Shown: positions 7,972-18,612, numbered from the stretch's first letter. The stretch: DNA of 64,000 nucleotides from an uncultured Blastocatellia bacterium (GCA_946480785.1 CAMLLD010000017.1:17833-81832), one strand, 5' to 3'. Numbers and translations: made by a program. The notes: generated by a model from the letters alone, not told the origin.

Positions 7972-10900
7972 CTCTGCTGCGTAAACCTCATCGCGTTTTG
8001 AAAGATGTCAGCCGTCACGTAACGGGTGTGAAAGTTCTGCCAGTCTTCCGGATGTTGACGGTATACCCACTCGTCTTCGAGTCGTCCCGGCGGCGTGTCG
8101 TACAAGTTCTTCGCGTGATACGGCAACGGCAACACAGTCTTCGCGAACGTGGAGTTGTAATCTCCGTCTTTGATCCAACCGTCTCCCACGATCACGTAGT
8201 CGCGCACCCAACCGGCGGGCGGCGGCGCGGGCGCGGCGAAGCGAAACGACATCTCGTCGCCGGCATTCATGATCACGTAACGATCGTCGGCGCGCAGCAA
8301 CAACTCGCGCACGTCACCAAATCGCGTGTAATAGCCAATCAAGTCGCGCCAGATCTGTTTCGAGCTCGAAAGACGATTGTAGTCTGGTACTTCAGGAGAC
8401 GAAGCGTTCGCCTGAGTGATGACAGAATAACCGCGATAGTGAAGATCCGCCACCTCGGGATTCAGCGGCGTGATCTTCGGCTTGGCGTCGGGAACGGGAA
8501 CCGCCCATTCCAACAAGTCCCAATACACTTCGAGATTCGTCCGGAGCCGAAGTTTGCGCGGCGTGCCTGGCTTGAAAACGTTCGCCAGATCAAACAAACA
8601 GATCTTCTTGCGCCCCGCCGGAAAGCCGAGGTTCGCGCGCGCCGTTTCCCAACCACCCTTGCCGTCCGGAACTTCGAGACTCAAAGGCCGCGCTTGTTCC
8701 TGTTGTCCCTGGCTGATGGCGACGTTGATCGAAGAGTCCGTCGGATGCATCCAGCCGTGGGCGATTAGCAACAGCGGGCCGCTCGCGGGCGCGTCATTGC
8801 CGAGATCGATCTCCACGTAATGATCTCGCGTCACGCCCTGATACTTTCCGCGTCCGAACGTGTCGAGATAGTTGCCGTCGAGCTTGTTGACGACGTTCGT
8901 TACGTCCTGCCCGTTGTCGTCAACGGCGGACGCGATCGGGTGCGGCGTGTTGACGGTCGTGATGGCGAGCTTCGCGGCCGGGATCACAAAACGTTCGTCG
9001 ACAAAAATGTCTTTATCGGCCGGATGATCCACGACCATCAGACTGAGTTGATCGTAGTAATAAGTCTCCCACAGCTCGGCGGTGATGCGCAGATCGTAAT
9101 AACCATCGCGCGGCACGAGTTGATCGCCGCGGAGCTTGTACCACTCTTCGGTAGCTTCGACGCGCGCGGTGCCGAGCGTGTTGATGCGCAGACCAATCGC
9201 CGAGCTCCACGGCACCGCGTCCTTCACAAACTCCATCTGCTTGCCGTTCCAGGCAAACAGGAACGGACACGAACCTTTCAAACGCTGCTCGGTCACGATC
9301 TCTTTATCCGCCTGTGCTTCGAAATCCGCGCGCACGGAACCGTTGGGCCACACGACGCGAATCACGTCGGCGGTTGTTTGATCGCCGAGACCGAAATGCA
9401 GCGATGGTCCGGTGATCGGCTGCTTCTGCACGAGCAGCCCCGATCTGATTTCCATCTCGCCGCCGACGCCAAACGGATTGATCCGCTGATCGCCGACAGC
9501 CGTGGTGGCGCGCGGGCGAACAACTTGCCAGTGATAGTTTTTCTTGCCGCTGTTTATCCCCTCGACAGCTCTCTCGCCCGCCACTGCCAGAAGGTCCAGC
9601 CGTCCGTCTGCATTCAGATCTGCGATGTCCATGGCTCGCTCGACGCCGGCCTGGTTTTTGAAGGGAACGAACTTCCCGTTTTCATCGCTCAACAAAACAT
9701 ACGTGTTGAAGACGAGATCAAGTCCACCGTTGTTATCGAGATCTGCGATCAGCAGCACGCCTGGTTCGTTGAAAGAATTATCTACCTTCGCGACTTCCGC
9801 CACGTCCCAACCCGCGCCGTGATCTTTGTCTGACAAACGCACGATCGCGCCGTCAGCCCGCGCGATCACTAGATCGAGCACGCCGTCGGTGTTGAGATCC
9901 GCAACACCGAGCGCGACGGCTGGACCAGTGTCAAACGCAAACGGCAGATCGCGTTTGCTGAACTGCCCCTGGCGCTCATTGCTGAACACGTGGACCAGGC
10001 GTATCTCGTCGATGAAAGCCGCGTCCGGATCGCCATCGCCGTCGAAGTCGGCCCACGCGAAACTCGTGACGCCGGACACGCCGGCGAAAGGTTGAATGTC
10101 GGTGAAGGTGCCGTCGCCGTTGTTGCGCAGCACGATGACGTTGCCGCGCCGCGCGCCGAGCACGATGTCGAGATCGCCGTCGGCTTCAATGTCCGCCGCC
10201 CACGCGCCGTTGTAGTCGCCATTGATCACCGCGGCGGGAAGTTTTGTTTCCGCGGTCACATCGACAAACGACGACGGGCTGTCCTGGCGAAACAGACGCA
10301 CGCCGCCCACGCCGGCGAGCACGAGATCCGTTTTGAAGTCGTAGCTGAAATCGATCTGCAAAACGCCGGCGCGCGATGGCGGTGTGTTGCTTGCTCCACC
10401 GGGAAACGGCAGCGTCGCGCCACTCGCGAGCCGCACCTCGTGCGCGGTGGCGGTGGCGATCACTGGCGCGCCGGTTCCGCTGAGCGCGATCGCGCCGACC
10501 CAGTCTGCTTTGTCGGTTGAAGCAATTGGTGTGAAGTTGAAGGATGTTTCCGTATCGGCCACAGCAGTCTTGAAGATCGGCGTTTCCATCTTCAGAAAGT
10601 TTCGAAACGGCGTCGCTTCTTCACCCGGCGGCGGTTTGATCGCCGCGAGATCGCGCCGGTATTCCGGCACACGCACCAGCACGTTGCGCAGGAAACTCGT
10701 GCGGGTCGCGACGTTGCGCATGTCGCCGCTGTTCATTGCCTGCTCGAGTGCTGTCACTTGCTGTTGCACTTCGGGCGGCCACGTTGAAGCACGCGCGCTG
10801 ATCTTCGCAAGGGATGATTTCGCCGTGCCCTGGAAATTTTGTTTCGCCGAGATGCGTGTCAGTTCAACGAGCGCCGCGAGATTGTCGGGCTGCGCGGCAA

Positions 10901-11411
10901 CGATCTGCTGCACGAGTTTTTGAAACTCCTGCTCGTCGCCCTCGCGCTCGACTTCCTCCGCGAGTTTGTAAGTCGCGATCAGGTTTTTCGGATCGAGTTC
11001 GACTGACTTGCGCAACGCGGCGATCGCTTCCGCAGTTTTTCCCCGACTGCTTTCGAGCAAACCGACGAGGTAGTAGATGTTGCTGTTGTCGGGAGCGAGC
11101 GAGCGCGCGCGTTCGAGACGCTCGGCGGCAGCGTCGAAGTTTTTCTGTCGCAATGCGAGCAAGCCCCAGTTGGCCCAACCCGCAGGCTCGGTGGGCGCGA
11201 GCTGCGTAAACTGCGCGAGCTTGCTGTCAGCCTCCACGTCGTGACCGACCTCGAGCGCCGCGAGCGCGATGTAGAACGTGCGCACGAGCTCGTTGTACTG
11301 TGGCGACGAGCGATCGGGTAGCGTCGCATTCGGGCGGCACGCGCCAAAGAAAACCAGCACGCACAAAATCAGAATTCGGCTAGTAAGCGGTTGACTTTGA
11401 AAAGTTCGCAT
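7968..11411 (-). CDS. Giant lipoprotein: TPR + FG-GAP + ASPIC/UnbV + unassigned C-terminal region
   Basis: 1147 residues. N-terminal lipoprotein signal (LVFFGAC), then about four TPR units (about 45-200, including GWANWGLLALRQKNFDAAAE), a linker, FG-GAP blades (about 330-620, such as DFDGDGDPDAAF), an ASPIC/UnbV segment (about 640-700, LHFGLGDQTTADVIRVVWPNG), and about 430 further residues starting at CPFLFAWNGKQMEFV. That last part aligns by eye with the same region of the divergent protein at 11430-14780, and I cannot name its family. First gene of the minus-strand operon; its stop overlaps the next start. Only 18 bases separate its ATG from the divergent gene, and no ribosome site is visible in front of it, so initiation may be unusual. 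Confidence 0.88.
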   Translation of the reverse strand: MRTFQSQPLTSRILILCVLVFFGACRPNATLPDRSSPQYNELVRTFYIALAALEVGHDVEADSKLAQFTQLAPTEPAGWANWGLLALRQKNFDAAAERLERARSLAPDNSNIYYLVGLLESSRGKTAEAIAALRKSVELDPKNLIATYKLAEEVEREGDEQEFQKLVQQIVAAQPDNLAALVELTRISAKQNFQGTAKSSLAKISARASTWPPEVQQQVTALEQAMNSGDMRNVATRTSFLRNVLVRVPEYRRDLAAIKPPPGEEATPFRNFLKMETPIFKTAVADTETSFNFTPIASTDKADWVGAIALSGTGAPVIATATAHEVRLASGATLPFPGGASNTPPSRAGVLQIDFSYDFKTDLVLAGVGGVRLFRQDSPSSFVDVTAETKLPAAVINGDYNGAWAADIEADGDLDIVLGARRGNVIVLRNNGDGTFTDIQPFAGVSGVTSFAWADFDGDGDPDAAFIDEIRLVHVFSNERQGQFSKRDLPFAFDTGPAVALGVADLNTDGVLDLVIARADGAIVRLSDKDHGAGWDVAEVAKVDNSFNEPGVLLIADLDNNGGLDLVFNTYVLLSDENGKFVPFKNQAGVERAMDIADLNADGRLDLLAVAGERAVEGINSGKKNYHWQVVRPRATTAVGDQRINPFGVGGEMEIRSGLLVQKQPITGPSLHFGLGDQTTADVIRVVWPNGSVRADFEAQADKEIVTEQRLKGSCPFLFAWNGKQMEFVKDAVPWSSAIGLRINTLGTARVEATEEWYKLRGDQLVPRDGYYDLRITAELWETYYYDQLSLMVVDHPADKDIFVDERFVIPAAKLAITTVNTPHPIASAVDDNGQDVTNVVNKLDGNYLDTFGRGKYQGVTRDHYVEIDLGNDAPASGPLLLIAHGWMHPTDSSINVAISQGQQEQARPLSLEVPDGKGGWETARANLGFPAGRKKICLFDLANVFKPGTPRKLRLRTNLEVYWDLLEWAVPVPDAKPKITPLNPEVADLHYRGYSVITQANASSPEVPDYNRLSSSKQIWRDLIGYYTRFGDVRELLLRADDRYVIMNAGDEMSFRFAAPAPPPAGWVRDYVIVGDGWIKDGDYNSTFAKTVLPLPYHAKNLYDTPPGRLEDEWVYRQHPEDWQNFHTRYVTADIFQNAMRFTQQR

Positions 11412-11418
11412 TTATAGT
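11391..11418 (+). promoter_or_regulatory. Promoter for the giant plus-strand protein, inside the divergent coding region
   Basis: TTGACT (11391-11396), a 16-base spacer and TATAGT (11413-11418). The ATG follows only 11 bases after the -10 box, so the transcript leader would be about 4-6 bases or absent. The -35 lies within the signal-peptide codons of the opposite gene. Confidence 0.5.
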
Positions 11419-11429
11419 CGAGGGCACTT

Positions 11430-14400
11430 ATGCAGAGTTTCAAAACTGGCGTCTTATTGCTGGGACTGCTGATCTGCTTTCTTACCGCGCCATTAATAAG
11501 CCTAACGTCCGCTCATCGTCAAAACCCGCCGCCGAAAGCGAACGCGCGCGAAGACGCTTACCGCGCGAATAATCTGGGCGTCGCACTGCTGGAGCAGTTC
11601 AAGTATAAAGAGGCGGCGGACGCATTCAAGCGCGCGTTGCAACTCGCGCCCGATCTGTCGCTCGCCCGCATCAATCTCGGCATCGCGCTCTTCAACGTTC
11701 CCGATCTCCCCGCGGCGCAACGCGAGCTGCAAGCTGCGGCGACGGCTGCGCCGAATGCGCCGCAACCGGCTTACGTGCTCGGCCTGATCGCGAAGACGCA
11801 GAACCGACCCGAAGAAGCAATCGCGAACTTTCAAAAAGTCTTGCGTGTCGATCCCAACGACGTCGGCGCGAACGTAAACATCGGCCAAATCTATGCGCAG
11901 CAGCGCAAGTACCCGGAAGCGAGCGCGGCGCTGCGACTCGCCGTCGCCGCCGAACCTTACAACGCCACCGCGCTGTACAACCTCGGCACCGCTTTGATTC
12001 GCGCCGGCCAGCGCGATGAAGGGCAGAAAGTCATCGCACAATTTCAGGAGCTGCGTCAACGAGGCAGTGGCACGACGCTCGGCAACAACTATCTCGAACA
12101 AGGTCGTTATGCGGAAGCGGTATCTTCAACCGGCGCCGAACCCGAGCTCGTCGACAAGACTACGCCGGAAGTTGTTTTCACTGATGCGACGGCGAGCGTG
12201 TTGCCGGCGAATGCCGATTGGTCGAGCGTCACCGATGACTCCGCAGTGCTTTTCGATTATGACAACGATGGCGATTTGGATTTACTCGAACTGGCAGGCA
12301 CCAAGGCGCGCCTGTTGCGCAACGACGGCGGCAAGTTTGTTGACGTGACGGCGCAATCGGGCGCGCTGGCGAAAGCGACGACAGGTGTCGCGAGCGCGGC
12401 AGTCGCCGGCGACTACAACAACGACGGCAAACCGGATCTCCTGATCGTTCGCAGCAGCGGGTTGCTGCTCTATCGCAACGAGGGTGACGGCAGTTTCTTC
12501 GATGTGACCGCTGCGGCAAAGGTGACGGGCAGCCCGTCGCCGTCACGAGCGGCGGCGTTTGTCGACGTGGACCATGACGGCGACCTGGACATATTCGTTC
12601 CCGGCAACGTGCTGTTGCGCAACAACGGCGACGGCACGTTCAGCGATCAGACCGCGGCCGCGAAAGTCGAAGACAAGATCAATGCGCGCGGAGTCGTGCC
12701 GACTGATTTCGACAATCGTCGCGACATCGATCTGCTCGTCGCGGCGAGTGAGAAGGTTTCGCTGTGGCGCAACTTGCGCGACGGCACGTTTCGCGACGTG
12801 GCGCAGGACACCGGACTGGGAGAGGTGAAGGGTGCAGCGAGTGTCGCCGTTGGCGACGTTAACAAAGACGGTTTTACTGATTTTTATTTCGCTCCGGTTT
12901 CAGCGGATGCGGTCGGGCAGTTGGCGTTGAGCGACGGCAAGGAACGCTTTCAACTCGCGCGCGCTCCCGTCAACGCTGAAACAGGACCTGCGCAGTTTCT
13001 CGATTACGACGACGACGGTCTGCTCGATCTCGTCACCGCAGGAGCGCAGTTGCACGTGCTGCGGAACGTAGGCGACGCGTGGGTTGATGTAACGAGCAAA
13101 GCCGCGCCGAAATTATCAGCGCCGGCTTCCCTCTTGTTGTCCGGCGACATCGACAACGACGGCGACACTGATCTCATCGTTGCGGTTCGTGGCGGCGGAC
13201 TGCGCGTGTTGCGCAACGACGGCGGCAACACCAATCGTTCGCTGCGTGTCTCGCTCGCCGCGAAGGTTAGCAATCGCGGCGGCGTCGGCTCGAAGATCGA
13301 GATTCGTGCGGGCAGTCTCGCGCAGAAACTCGAAACGTATTCCGCGTTTCCCGCGCCTGCGCCTTCGGATCTTGTTTTCGGTCTCGGCAAGCGAGCGGCG
13401 GTGGATGCAGTGCGTGTGCTCTGGCCGGCGGGCATCGTGCAGGCGGAGACGGAGATCGCTTCCGGCAAGACGCTCGCGATCACCGAGCTCGATCGCAAGC
13501 CGTCGTCGTGTCCCTTTCTTTACGCGTGGAACGGCGAGCGTTTTGAGTTCGTCACTGATTTCATGGGCGGCGGCGAGATGGGCCACCTCGATGCGCCCGG
13601 CGAGTTCAACATGCCTGACCCCGACGAGTACGTGCGCATCAGCGGCGATCAGTTGAAGGCGCGCAACGGCAGGTTGGAGTTGCGTGTGACGAATGAATTG
13701 GAAGAAGCGCTGTTTGTCGATCGATTGCAATTGATCGCGATCGCGCATCCGCGCGGCGTGGAGGTTTATCCCAACGAAGGGCTGAAAGATCCGCCGCCGC
13801 AGTTTAAGTTGTTTACGACGCGCGACGCGCGGCCGCCGCTGGCGGCGGTGGACGATCGCGGCAACGACATGCTGGAGAGGATTTCGCGGATCGATCGTGA
13901 ATATCCTGACGACTTTCGCTTGCAAAACATTCGTGGCTTCGCTGACGAGCATACGTTGACGCTGACGCTGCCCGCCGCAGCGGGGAAGACTCCCGCCGAT
14001 CGCGTGAAGCTGTTGTTGACGGGTTGGACGGATTACGCGTGGTCCAGCGACACGCTCGCGGCATCGCAAAGCGGCCGCGCGTTGTCGCTGCCGGCGCTGC
14101 AAGTGAAAGACAAGACCGGCGCGTGGAAGACGGTGATCGAAAACATCGGCATTCCGGTGGGCCGGCCGCAAACGCTCGTCGCGGATCTCACGGGCAAGTT
14201 TTTGAGTGACAGCCGTGAAGTACGCATCGTCACCAACATGCGCATCTACTGGGATCGAATCCTGGTTGATACCTCTGCGAGCGATCCGTCGCTGAAGTTG
14301 TCGCGTTTGAATCCCGTCGTGGCGAGCCTGCGCTGGCGCGGCTTCTCGCGCGAGTACTCGCCCGACGGCCGTCAGCCGCTTGGCTACGATTACAAAGACG

Positions 14401-14780
14401 TCTCGTTTACGTCGCCGTGGAAAGTGATGACGGGCCGCTACACACGCGAAGGAGACGTGCGGGAACTGGTCGCCGCATCAGACGACATGTTTGTGATCTC
14501 GCGTCCCGGCGATGAGTTGTCACTAAGTTTTGCCGTGAGCCAACTGCCGCCGCTGCCACGCGGCTGGACGCGCACGTTCCTGCTCTACGCCGACGGCTTC
14601 AGCAAAGAGATGGACATTAACTCGGCGAGCCCCGATCAGGTTGGACCACTGCCGTTTCACGGCATGAGCAAGTATCCGTACGCGTGGCCTGAACATTATC
14701 CTCTGACGCCGCAGCGTCAGAGGTATTTGGAGACTTACAACACGCGCATCGTCGCTTCGCCGATCGCGAAACTGCATTAA
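11430..14780 (+). CDS. Giant exported protein: TPR + FG-GAP + ASPIC/UnbV + unassigned C-terminal region
   Basis: 1116 residues, same domain order as the protein encoded divergently. Signal peptide (GVLLLGLLICFLTAPL), TPR units (about 40-215, NNLGVALLEQFKYKEAADAF and others), FG-GAP blades (about 250-590: DYDNDGDLDLL, DYNNDGKPDLL, DVDHDGDLDIF, DYDDDGLLDLV, DIDNDGDTDLI), UnbV (about 600-685, RGGVGSKIEIRAG, FGLGKRAAVDAVRVLWPAG), then about 430 residues from CPFLYAWNGERFEFVTD. The C-terminal part has matching landmarks in both paralogues (CPFLxAWNG, RxNLE/TNMRIYWD, YTRxGDVRELL/V, DG followed by SxKxxD). A divergent duplication is inferred. The nitrilase gene starts five bases after the stop. Confidence 0.9.
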   Translation: MQSFKTGVLLLGLLICFLTAPLISLTSAHRQNPPPKANAREDAYRANNLGVALLEQFKYKEAADAFKRALQLAPDLSLARINLGIALFNVPDLPAAQRELQAAATAAPNAPQPAYVLGLIAKTQNRPEEAIANFQKVLRVDPNDVGANVNIGQIYAQQRKYPEASAALRLAVAAEPYNATALYNLGTALIRAGQRDEGQKVIAQFQELRQRGSGTTLGNNYLEQGRYAEAVSSTGAEPELVDKTTPEVVFTDATASVLPANADWSSVTDDSAVLFDYDNDGDLDLLELAGTKARLLRNDGGKFVDVTAQSGALAKATTGVASAAVAGDYNNDGKPDLLIVRSSGLLLYRNEGDGSFFDVTAAAKVTGSPSPSRAAAFVDVDHDGDLDIFVPGNVLLRNNGDGTFSDQTAAAKVEDKINARGVVPTDFDNRRDIDLLVAASEKVSLWRNLRDGTFRDVAQDTGLGEVKGAASVAVGDVNKDGFTDFYFAPVSADAVGQLALSDGKERFQLARAPVNAETGPAQFLDYDDDGLLDLVTAGAQLHVLRNVGDAWVDVTSKAAPKLSAPASLLLSGDIDNDGDTDLIVAVRGGGLRVLRNDGGNTNRSLRVSLAAKVSNRGGVGSKIEIRAGSLAQKLETYSAFPAPAPSDLVFGLGKRAAVDAVRVLWPAGIVQAETEIASGKTLAITELDRKPSSCPFLYAWNGERFEFVTDFMGGGEMGHLDAPGEFNMPDPDEYVRISGDQLKARNGRLELRVTNELEEALFVDRLQLIAIAHPRGVEVYPNEGLKDPPPQFKLFTTRDARPPLAAVDDRGNDMLERISRIDREYPDDFRLQNIRGFADEHTLTLTLPAAAGKTPADRVKLLLTGWTDYAWSSDTLAASQSGRALSLPALQVKDKTGAWKTVIENIGIPVGRPQTLVADLTGKFLSDSREVRIVTNMRIYWDRILVDTSASDPSLKLSRLNPVVASLRWRGFSREYSPDGRQPLGYDYKDVSFTSPWKVMTGRYTREGDVRELVAASDDMFVISRPGDELSLSFAVSQLPPLPRGWTRTFLLYADGFSKEMDINSASPDQVGPLPFHGMSKYPYAWPEHYPLTPQRQRYLETYNTRIVASPIAKLH

Positions 14781-14785
14781 TCATC

Positions 14786-15739
14786 ATGGAACACATTCGT
14801 TATTCAGTCGCTGCCTGCCAAACCGACAATCCGAACCCGATCGATCGTCGCGCGATGCGCGCGAACACCGATCGCATTCTTTCAATGATCGATTCCGCCG
14901 TTATCGGCGCGTCGCCGTTTCTGCCGGTGCGGCTCGTCGTGTTTCCGGAGTTCGCGCACGCCGCGCCCGTGTTCGAAACCGCGAAAGAACTGATCGACAA
15001 GCTCGCGATCTCGATTCCCAACGAGCACACCGAACGGCTGCAACAGAAAGCCAAAGAACACGACATCTACATTCAAAGCGGCTCGATGCTGGAGGTCGAT
15101 GCGAAATGGCCGGGCCACGTCTTTAACACCACGTGCCTCATTGGACCGGAAGGCGTGCTCTACAAATATCGCAAGGTCAACACGTGGCTGCCGTTTGAAG
15201 TGCACACGAGCCCGCACGATCTGCCCGGTTACGACGAGCCACTCTTTCCCGTCGCCGACACGCCGATCGGCAAACTCGGTTGCGCGATCTGTTACGACTG
15301 GTTGTTTCCCGAAGCGATGCGGCAGTTGACGGCTAACGGCGCGGAAGTCTTGATTCGTGTTTCTGCTTACATGGATCCGTGGGGCGCGACCGAACCCATG
15401 TCGTGGTGGACCGTGGTGAATCGCTGCCGGGCGCTCGAAAACATGGCTTACGTCGTCGCGGCGAATCAGGGCGCGAGTTTGAAACACTATCCGCCGTACT
15501 CGTGGCCGGGCGGTAGTCAGGTCGTCGATTTCGATGGCAGGTTGTTAGCGGAGGCGTCGCCTGGTCCAGGCGAACGGATCGTCGTCGCGCCGATCGATAT
15601 CTCGGCGTTGCGTCATGAACGCGCAACACGTCGCGGCCACATGATGCTGGGCCACCTGCGAACTGAGGCCTATCCCGTTTACAAAAACCACTACTACCCG
15701 CCGCTAAATCTTGATGAAGATCCGGCGCCGGTAAAGTAG
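14786..15739 (+). CDS. Carbon-nitrogen hydrolase (nitrilase superfamily)
   Basis: 317 residues. The catalytic triad of the superfamily is visible: Glu55 (VVFPEF), Lys131 (KYRKVNTW) and Cys170 ([12 protein letters not shown]). Such cytoplasmic enzymes hydrolyse amides or nitriles. The closest branch cannot be fixed by eye; the long segment before the lysine and the [14 protein letters not shown] helix fit aliphatic amidase or N-carbamoyl-type members. Only five bases separate it from the upstream giant protein gene, so it may be co-transcribed. Its last 36 bases overlap the convergent acyltransferase gene. Confidence 0.9.
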   Translation: MEHIRYSVAACQTDNPNPIDRRAMRANTDRILSMIDSAVIGASPFLPVRLVVFPEFAHAAPVFETAKELIDKLAISIPNEHTERLQQKAKEHDIYIQSGSMLEVDAKWPGHVFNTTCLIGPEGVLYKYRKVNTWLPFEVHTSPHDLPGYDEPLFPVADTPIGKLGCAICYDWLFPEAMRQLTANGAEVLIRVSAYMDPWGATEPMSWWTVVNRCRALENMAYVVAANQGASLKHYPPYSWPGGSQVVDFDGRLLAEASPGPGERIVVAPIDISALRHERATRRGHMMLGHLRTEAYPVYKNHYYPPLNLDEDPAPVK

Positions 15740-16822
15740 CCACATAAAAAAGAAGCAGATCAACACGAACGTGATCGCGAAGGCGAGCGAAGCGTTGTTC
15801 GGGGCAAGGAACGAGCCGAAGAAATTGTAAATCTGCCCGCCGAGTGAGTCGCCGCCGACCTTGATCAAATCGAACACGTTCGCCAGCAGGTCGGCGAGCA
15901 CGTACAGCGCGATCGCGTTCAGTCCGAAGATCTCAAACGGCTTGGCCCAACGGCGATAACCTTTGATGTCGATCAGCCAGTAGCAGAGCGCGAGAAACTG
16001 TAGCGCGAGCCCGCCGGTGAACATCACGTACGAGCTGGTCCACAGCGCTTTATTAATCGGGAAGAACGCGTTCCACGCCCAACCGATCGCGACCAGCACC
16101 GCGCCCACGACAAACATGCCCGCGGCTTTTTCGATGCGCGAGCGTTCGTTGCGCAGCCAGTTGCCAGTCAGCACGCCGATCAGCGCCGTGACCAGCGCGG
16201 GAATGGTGCTCAGCAGTCCTTCCGGATCGTAAACCTTCGCCTGCGCCCACACGTGATTGCCGAACACAACGCGATCGACGTACGAAGGCAAGCTACCTTC
16301 TTTCGTCAGATCGCCCGCTGCGTATCCCGGCGCGGGAACGGTCATCAGGAGAATCCAGTAGAACAACAGCAGACCGATCGAAATCAGGATTTGTGTGCGT
16401 GTGCGCGTGTTGAGAAAGATGATCGACGCGAGGCAGTAGCACACCGCGATGCGCTGCAACACGCCGGGTATGCGCCAGGTTGCGAGCGGGAAGTACGGCA
16501 GGGCGTTCAGGATCAGACCGATCGCAAAGATGATCAGCGTGCGCTTGAAGATCTTCAGATAAACATCGCGCGTGACGCCGCCACTCTCAACGCGGCGGCC
16601 GAGCGACAACGTGATCGCCACGCCGACGATGAACACAAAAAATGGAAAGACGAGATCGGTCGGTGTCCAACCGGACCACTGCGCGTGTTCGAGCGGCCAG
16701 TAGATGTGTTCCCACGATCCCGGATCGTTGACCAGGACCATGCCGGCGATCGTGATGCCGCGGAAGACATCGAGCGACAACAAGCGCGACGATGATGCGA
16801 AAGGGGCTGGGGCTGTTGGCAT
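15704..16822 (-). CDS. HGSNAT-like membrane acyltransferase (DUF5009/YeiB type)
   Basis: 372 residues with about ten predicted membrane spans. The N-terminal signature [20 protein letters not shown], followed by [20 protein letters not shown], is typical of the heparan-alpha-glucosaminide N-acetyltransferase-like family (DUF1624/DUF5009). Bacterial members are thought to move acyl groups across the membrane onto sugars, but substrates are mostly unproven. A conserved histidine in the loop before the second span (the EHAQWSG region) may be the acyl-transfer residue; this is inferred from the human enzyme. The gene overlaps the end of the nitrilase gene tail to tail by 36 bases. Confidence 0.88.
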   Translation of the reverse strand: MPTAPAPFASSSRLLSLDVFRGITIAGMVLVNDPGSWEHIYWPLEHAQWSGWTPTDLVFPFFVFIVGVAITLSLGRRVESGGVTRDVYLKIFKRTLIIFAIGLILNALPYFPLATWRIPGVLQRIAVCYCLASIIFLNTRTRTQILISIGLLLFYWILLMTVPAPGYAAGDLTKEGSLPSYVDRVVFGNHVWAQAKVYDPEGLLSTIPALVTALIGVLTGNWLRNERSRIEKAAGMFVVGAVLVAIGWAWNAFFPINKALWTSSYVMFTGGLALQFLALCYWLIDIKGYRRWAKPFEIFGLNAIALYVLADLLANVFDLIKVGGDSLGGQIYNFFGSFLAPNNASLAFAITFVLICFFFMWLLYRRRIFIKI

Positions 16823-16875
16823 CGGCGGCGAGGTTCTAGTTCAATCTTCGTTTGTGCCTTTGCTTCTTGTGACCC

Positions 16876-18612
16876 TTACCGCGAACCCGGCGCTGGTTTG
16901 CGGGGCAGCTTCTCGTCGCGCATCGCCGTCTGGTAGACGAACGCCGCCATGATCGTTGCGGCTTCTTTCATGTCGTCCGCCTGAATGCGATCGAACACGT
17001 CCTGATTCGAGTGGTGCGTGCGCGTGTCGTACTCGATCTCGTCCTGAATAAACTGGAAACCCGGCAGGCCGATGCCGTCGAACGAGAGATGGTCCGTGCC
17101 GCCGGTGTTTGAGATCGACAGCGTCGCCGCGCCCATGTCTCTGAACGGCGCGAGCCATTGACGGAAGATCGAGCGCACGCTTTCGTTCCCTTGCAAGTAA
17201 ACGCCGCGAATCTTGCCGGTGCCGTTGTCGAGATTGAAATAGCCGCTGAGCTTGTCGTACTCGGGCTTCTTCACGAGCACTGGCATCGCCTGCTGCGTCG
17301 CGCCATTGCCGTTTCCGTTACCAGCGCCGCCGCCCATGCCGTTAGCGTTCGGACCGGTCGAAGGCGCGGCGGAAGTCGTCGGGGTTTGCATAATGCCGAA
17401 GTGCTCGGCAACGTAAGCACGCGAACCGAGTAGTCCTTGTTCTTCACCAGTCCACAAAGCGATACGAATCGTGCGGCGCGGCTTGAGCCCGAGCGCCTGA
17501 ATGATGCGCACGGCTTCCATCGCCACCGAAACACCGGCCCCGTTGTCGGTCGCGCCGGTGCCCGAGTGCCACGAATCCATGTGCCCGCCGAGCATCACGA
17601 TCTCGTCTTTGAGATCCGTGCCGGGAATTTCGGCGACCGTGTTGTAGCCCATCAGATCCTGATCCTGCCACGCGACTGCGAGCTCGACCGACATCTTCAC
17701 CGGTTCGCCGGCTTGCAACATGCGCACGATGCGGTTGTAGTGTTCGATCGCCATCACGAGCTGCGGGATGACCTTCGGCTGGCTCTTGTCGTACGGCGGA
17801 ATGCCGCGCGGGAAGCCATTAGGACCAGGCGCCGGATCTTGCGCGGGCGGCACAACCTGCGCCGACTGCACGAAGAGCGTGCCGCCGTCGCCGCGACTCG
17901 GATCGATCAAAACTGCCGCGCCTTCCTGATCGAAGAAACGCATGCGCGCGGTCGCAAACGATTGCGCAGCGCGAAACGCCGCGGCGGCATTCCCGAAGTT
18001 AGCACGGCCTGGACCACCGGAACGCGGCTCTGGCGCGTCGGCGAGTGTGAGCAGATCTTTTTCGTTCAGGCGCGTGCCGAGTGGATCGAAGTGCGCGGGC
18101 ACGTCGCGCATCGGCGCAGTCAACACGATCTTGCCGTTGAGTTTGCCTTTGTACTTGTCGAGATCCGCTTCGGTTTTCGCGTCGACATAAACAACGTCTG
18201 CCGTGAGCGGCGCAATGCTCGGCGACCACGCTTTCGGATAAGCAATCACGGGAAATGCGGTCGGCGCGCTCACTTGCGCGGAGAATTTCGTGAGCGTCCA
18301 GCCGCGGCCAAACGGTCCCCACGCTTCGAGGTGCGCATTCTGCAAGCCCCACTTCGTCAACTGATCGCGTGTCCACTCGTTAGAACGCTTCATGCCCGGC
18401 GACGCGGTCAGGCGTGGTCCAATGACGTCGCTCAGGTAACTCAACGTCTGCATCACCTGCGAATGGTTCATGCCTTCGTCCCTGATGCGCGCGATGGGAT
18501 CGTTTGGATCGGGCGCCGGAGCTTGCGTCTGCGGAGCTTGCGCAAACGACGGTGTTGACGAAACGACGAAAAGCAAAAGCAGCACTATCGCTGCATAGCG
18601 CCGTACGATCAT
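16876..18612 (-). CDS. Secreted M28-family zinc aminopeptidase
   Basis: 578 residues from the ATG at 18612, which has a GAGGAG ribosome site and is followed directly by a signal peptide ([20 protein letters not shown]). A further 38 in-frame upstream codons are not likely to be used. A PA-type insert lies in the first half. The M28 metal site is visible: [19 protein letters not shown] supplies His and Asp, [12 protein letters not shown] supplies the catalytic Glu and a ligand, and [17 protein letters not shown] supplies the last His. A Gly/Asn-rich stretch (about 420-440) is an unusual low-complexity insertion. Likely degrades peptides in the periplasm or outside the cell. 49 bases downstream of topA. 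Confidence 0.93.
   Translation of the reverse strand: MIVRRYAAIVLLLLFVVSSTPSFAQAPQTQAPAPDPNDPIARIRDEGMNHSQVMQTLSYLSDVIGPRLTASPGMKRSNEWTRDQLTKWGLQNAHLEAWGPFGRGWTLTKFSAQVSAPTAFPVIAYPKAWSPSIAPLTADVVYVDAKTEADLDKYKGKLNGKIVLTAPMRDVPAHFDPLGTRLNEKDLLTLADAPEPRSGGPGRANFGNAAAAFRAAQSFATARMRFFDQEGAAVLIDPSRGDGGTLFVQSAQVVPPAQDPAPGPNGFPRGIPPYDKSQPKVIPQLVMAIEHYNRIVRMLQAGEPVKMSVELAVAWQDQDLMGYNTVAEIPGTDLKDEIVMLGGHMDSWHSGTGATDNGAGVSVAMEAVRIIQALGLKPRRTIRIALWTGEEQGLLGSRAYVAEHFGIMQTPTTSAAPSTGPNANGMGGGAGNGNGNGATQQAMPVLVKKPEYDKLSGYFNLDNGTGKIRGVYLQGNESVRSIFRQWLAPFRDMGAATLSISNTGGTDHLSFDGIGLPGFQFIQDEIEYDTRTHHSNQDVFDRIQADDMKEAATIMAAFVYQTAMRDEKLPRKPAPGSR

Noticed and set aside
4095..8001. Long open frames on the plus strand (up to 591 codons) opposite the FG-GAP genes
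   Set aside because: They mirror the codon pattern of the minus-strand genes, give Arg/Val/Glu-rich sequences without motifs, and have no sensible starts. The minus-strand proteins have clear domains.
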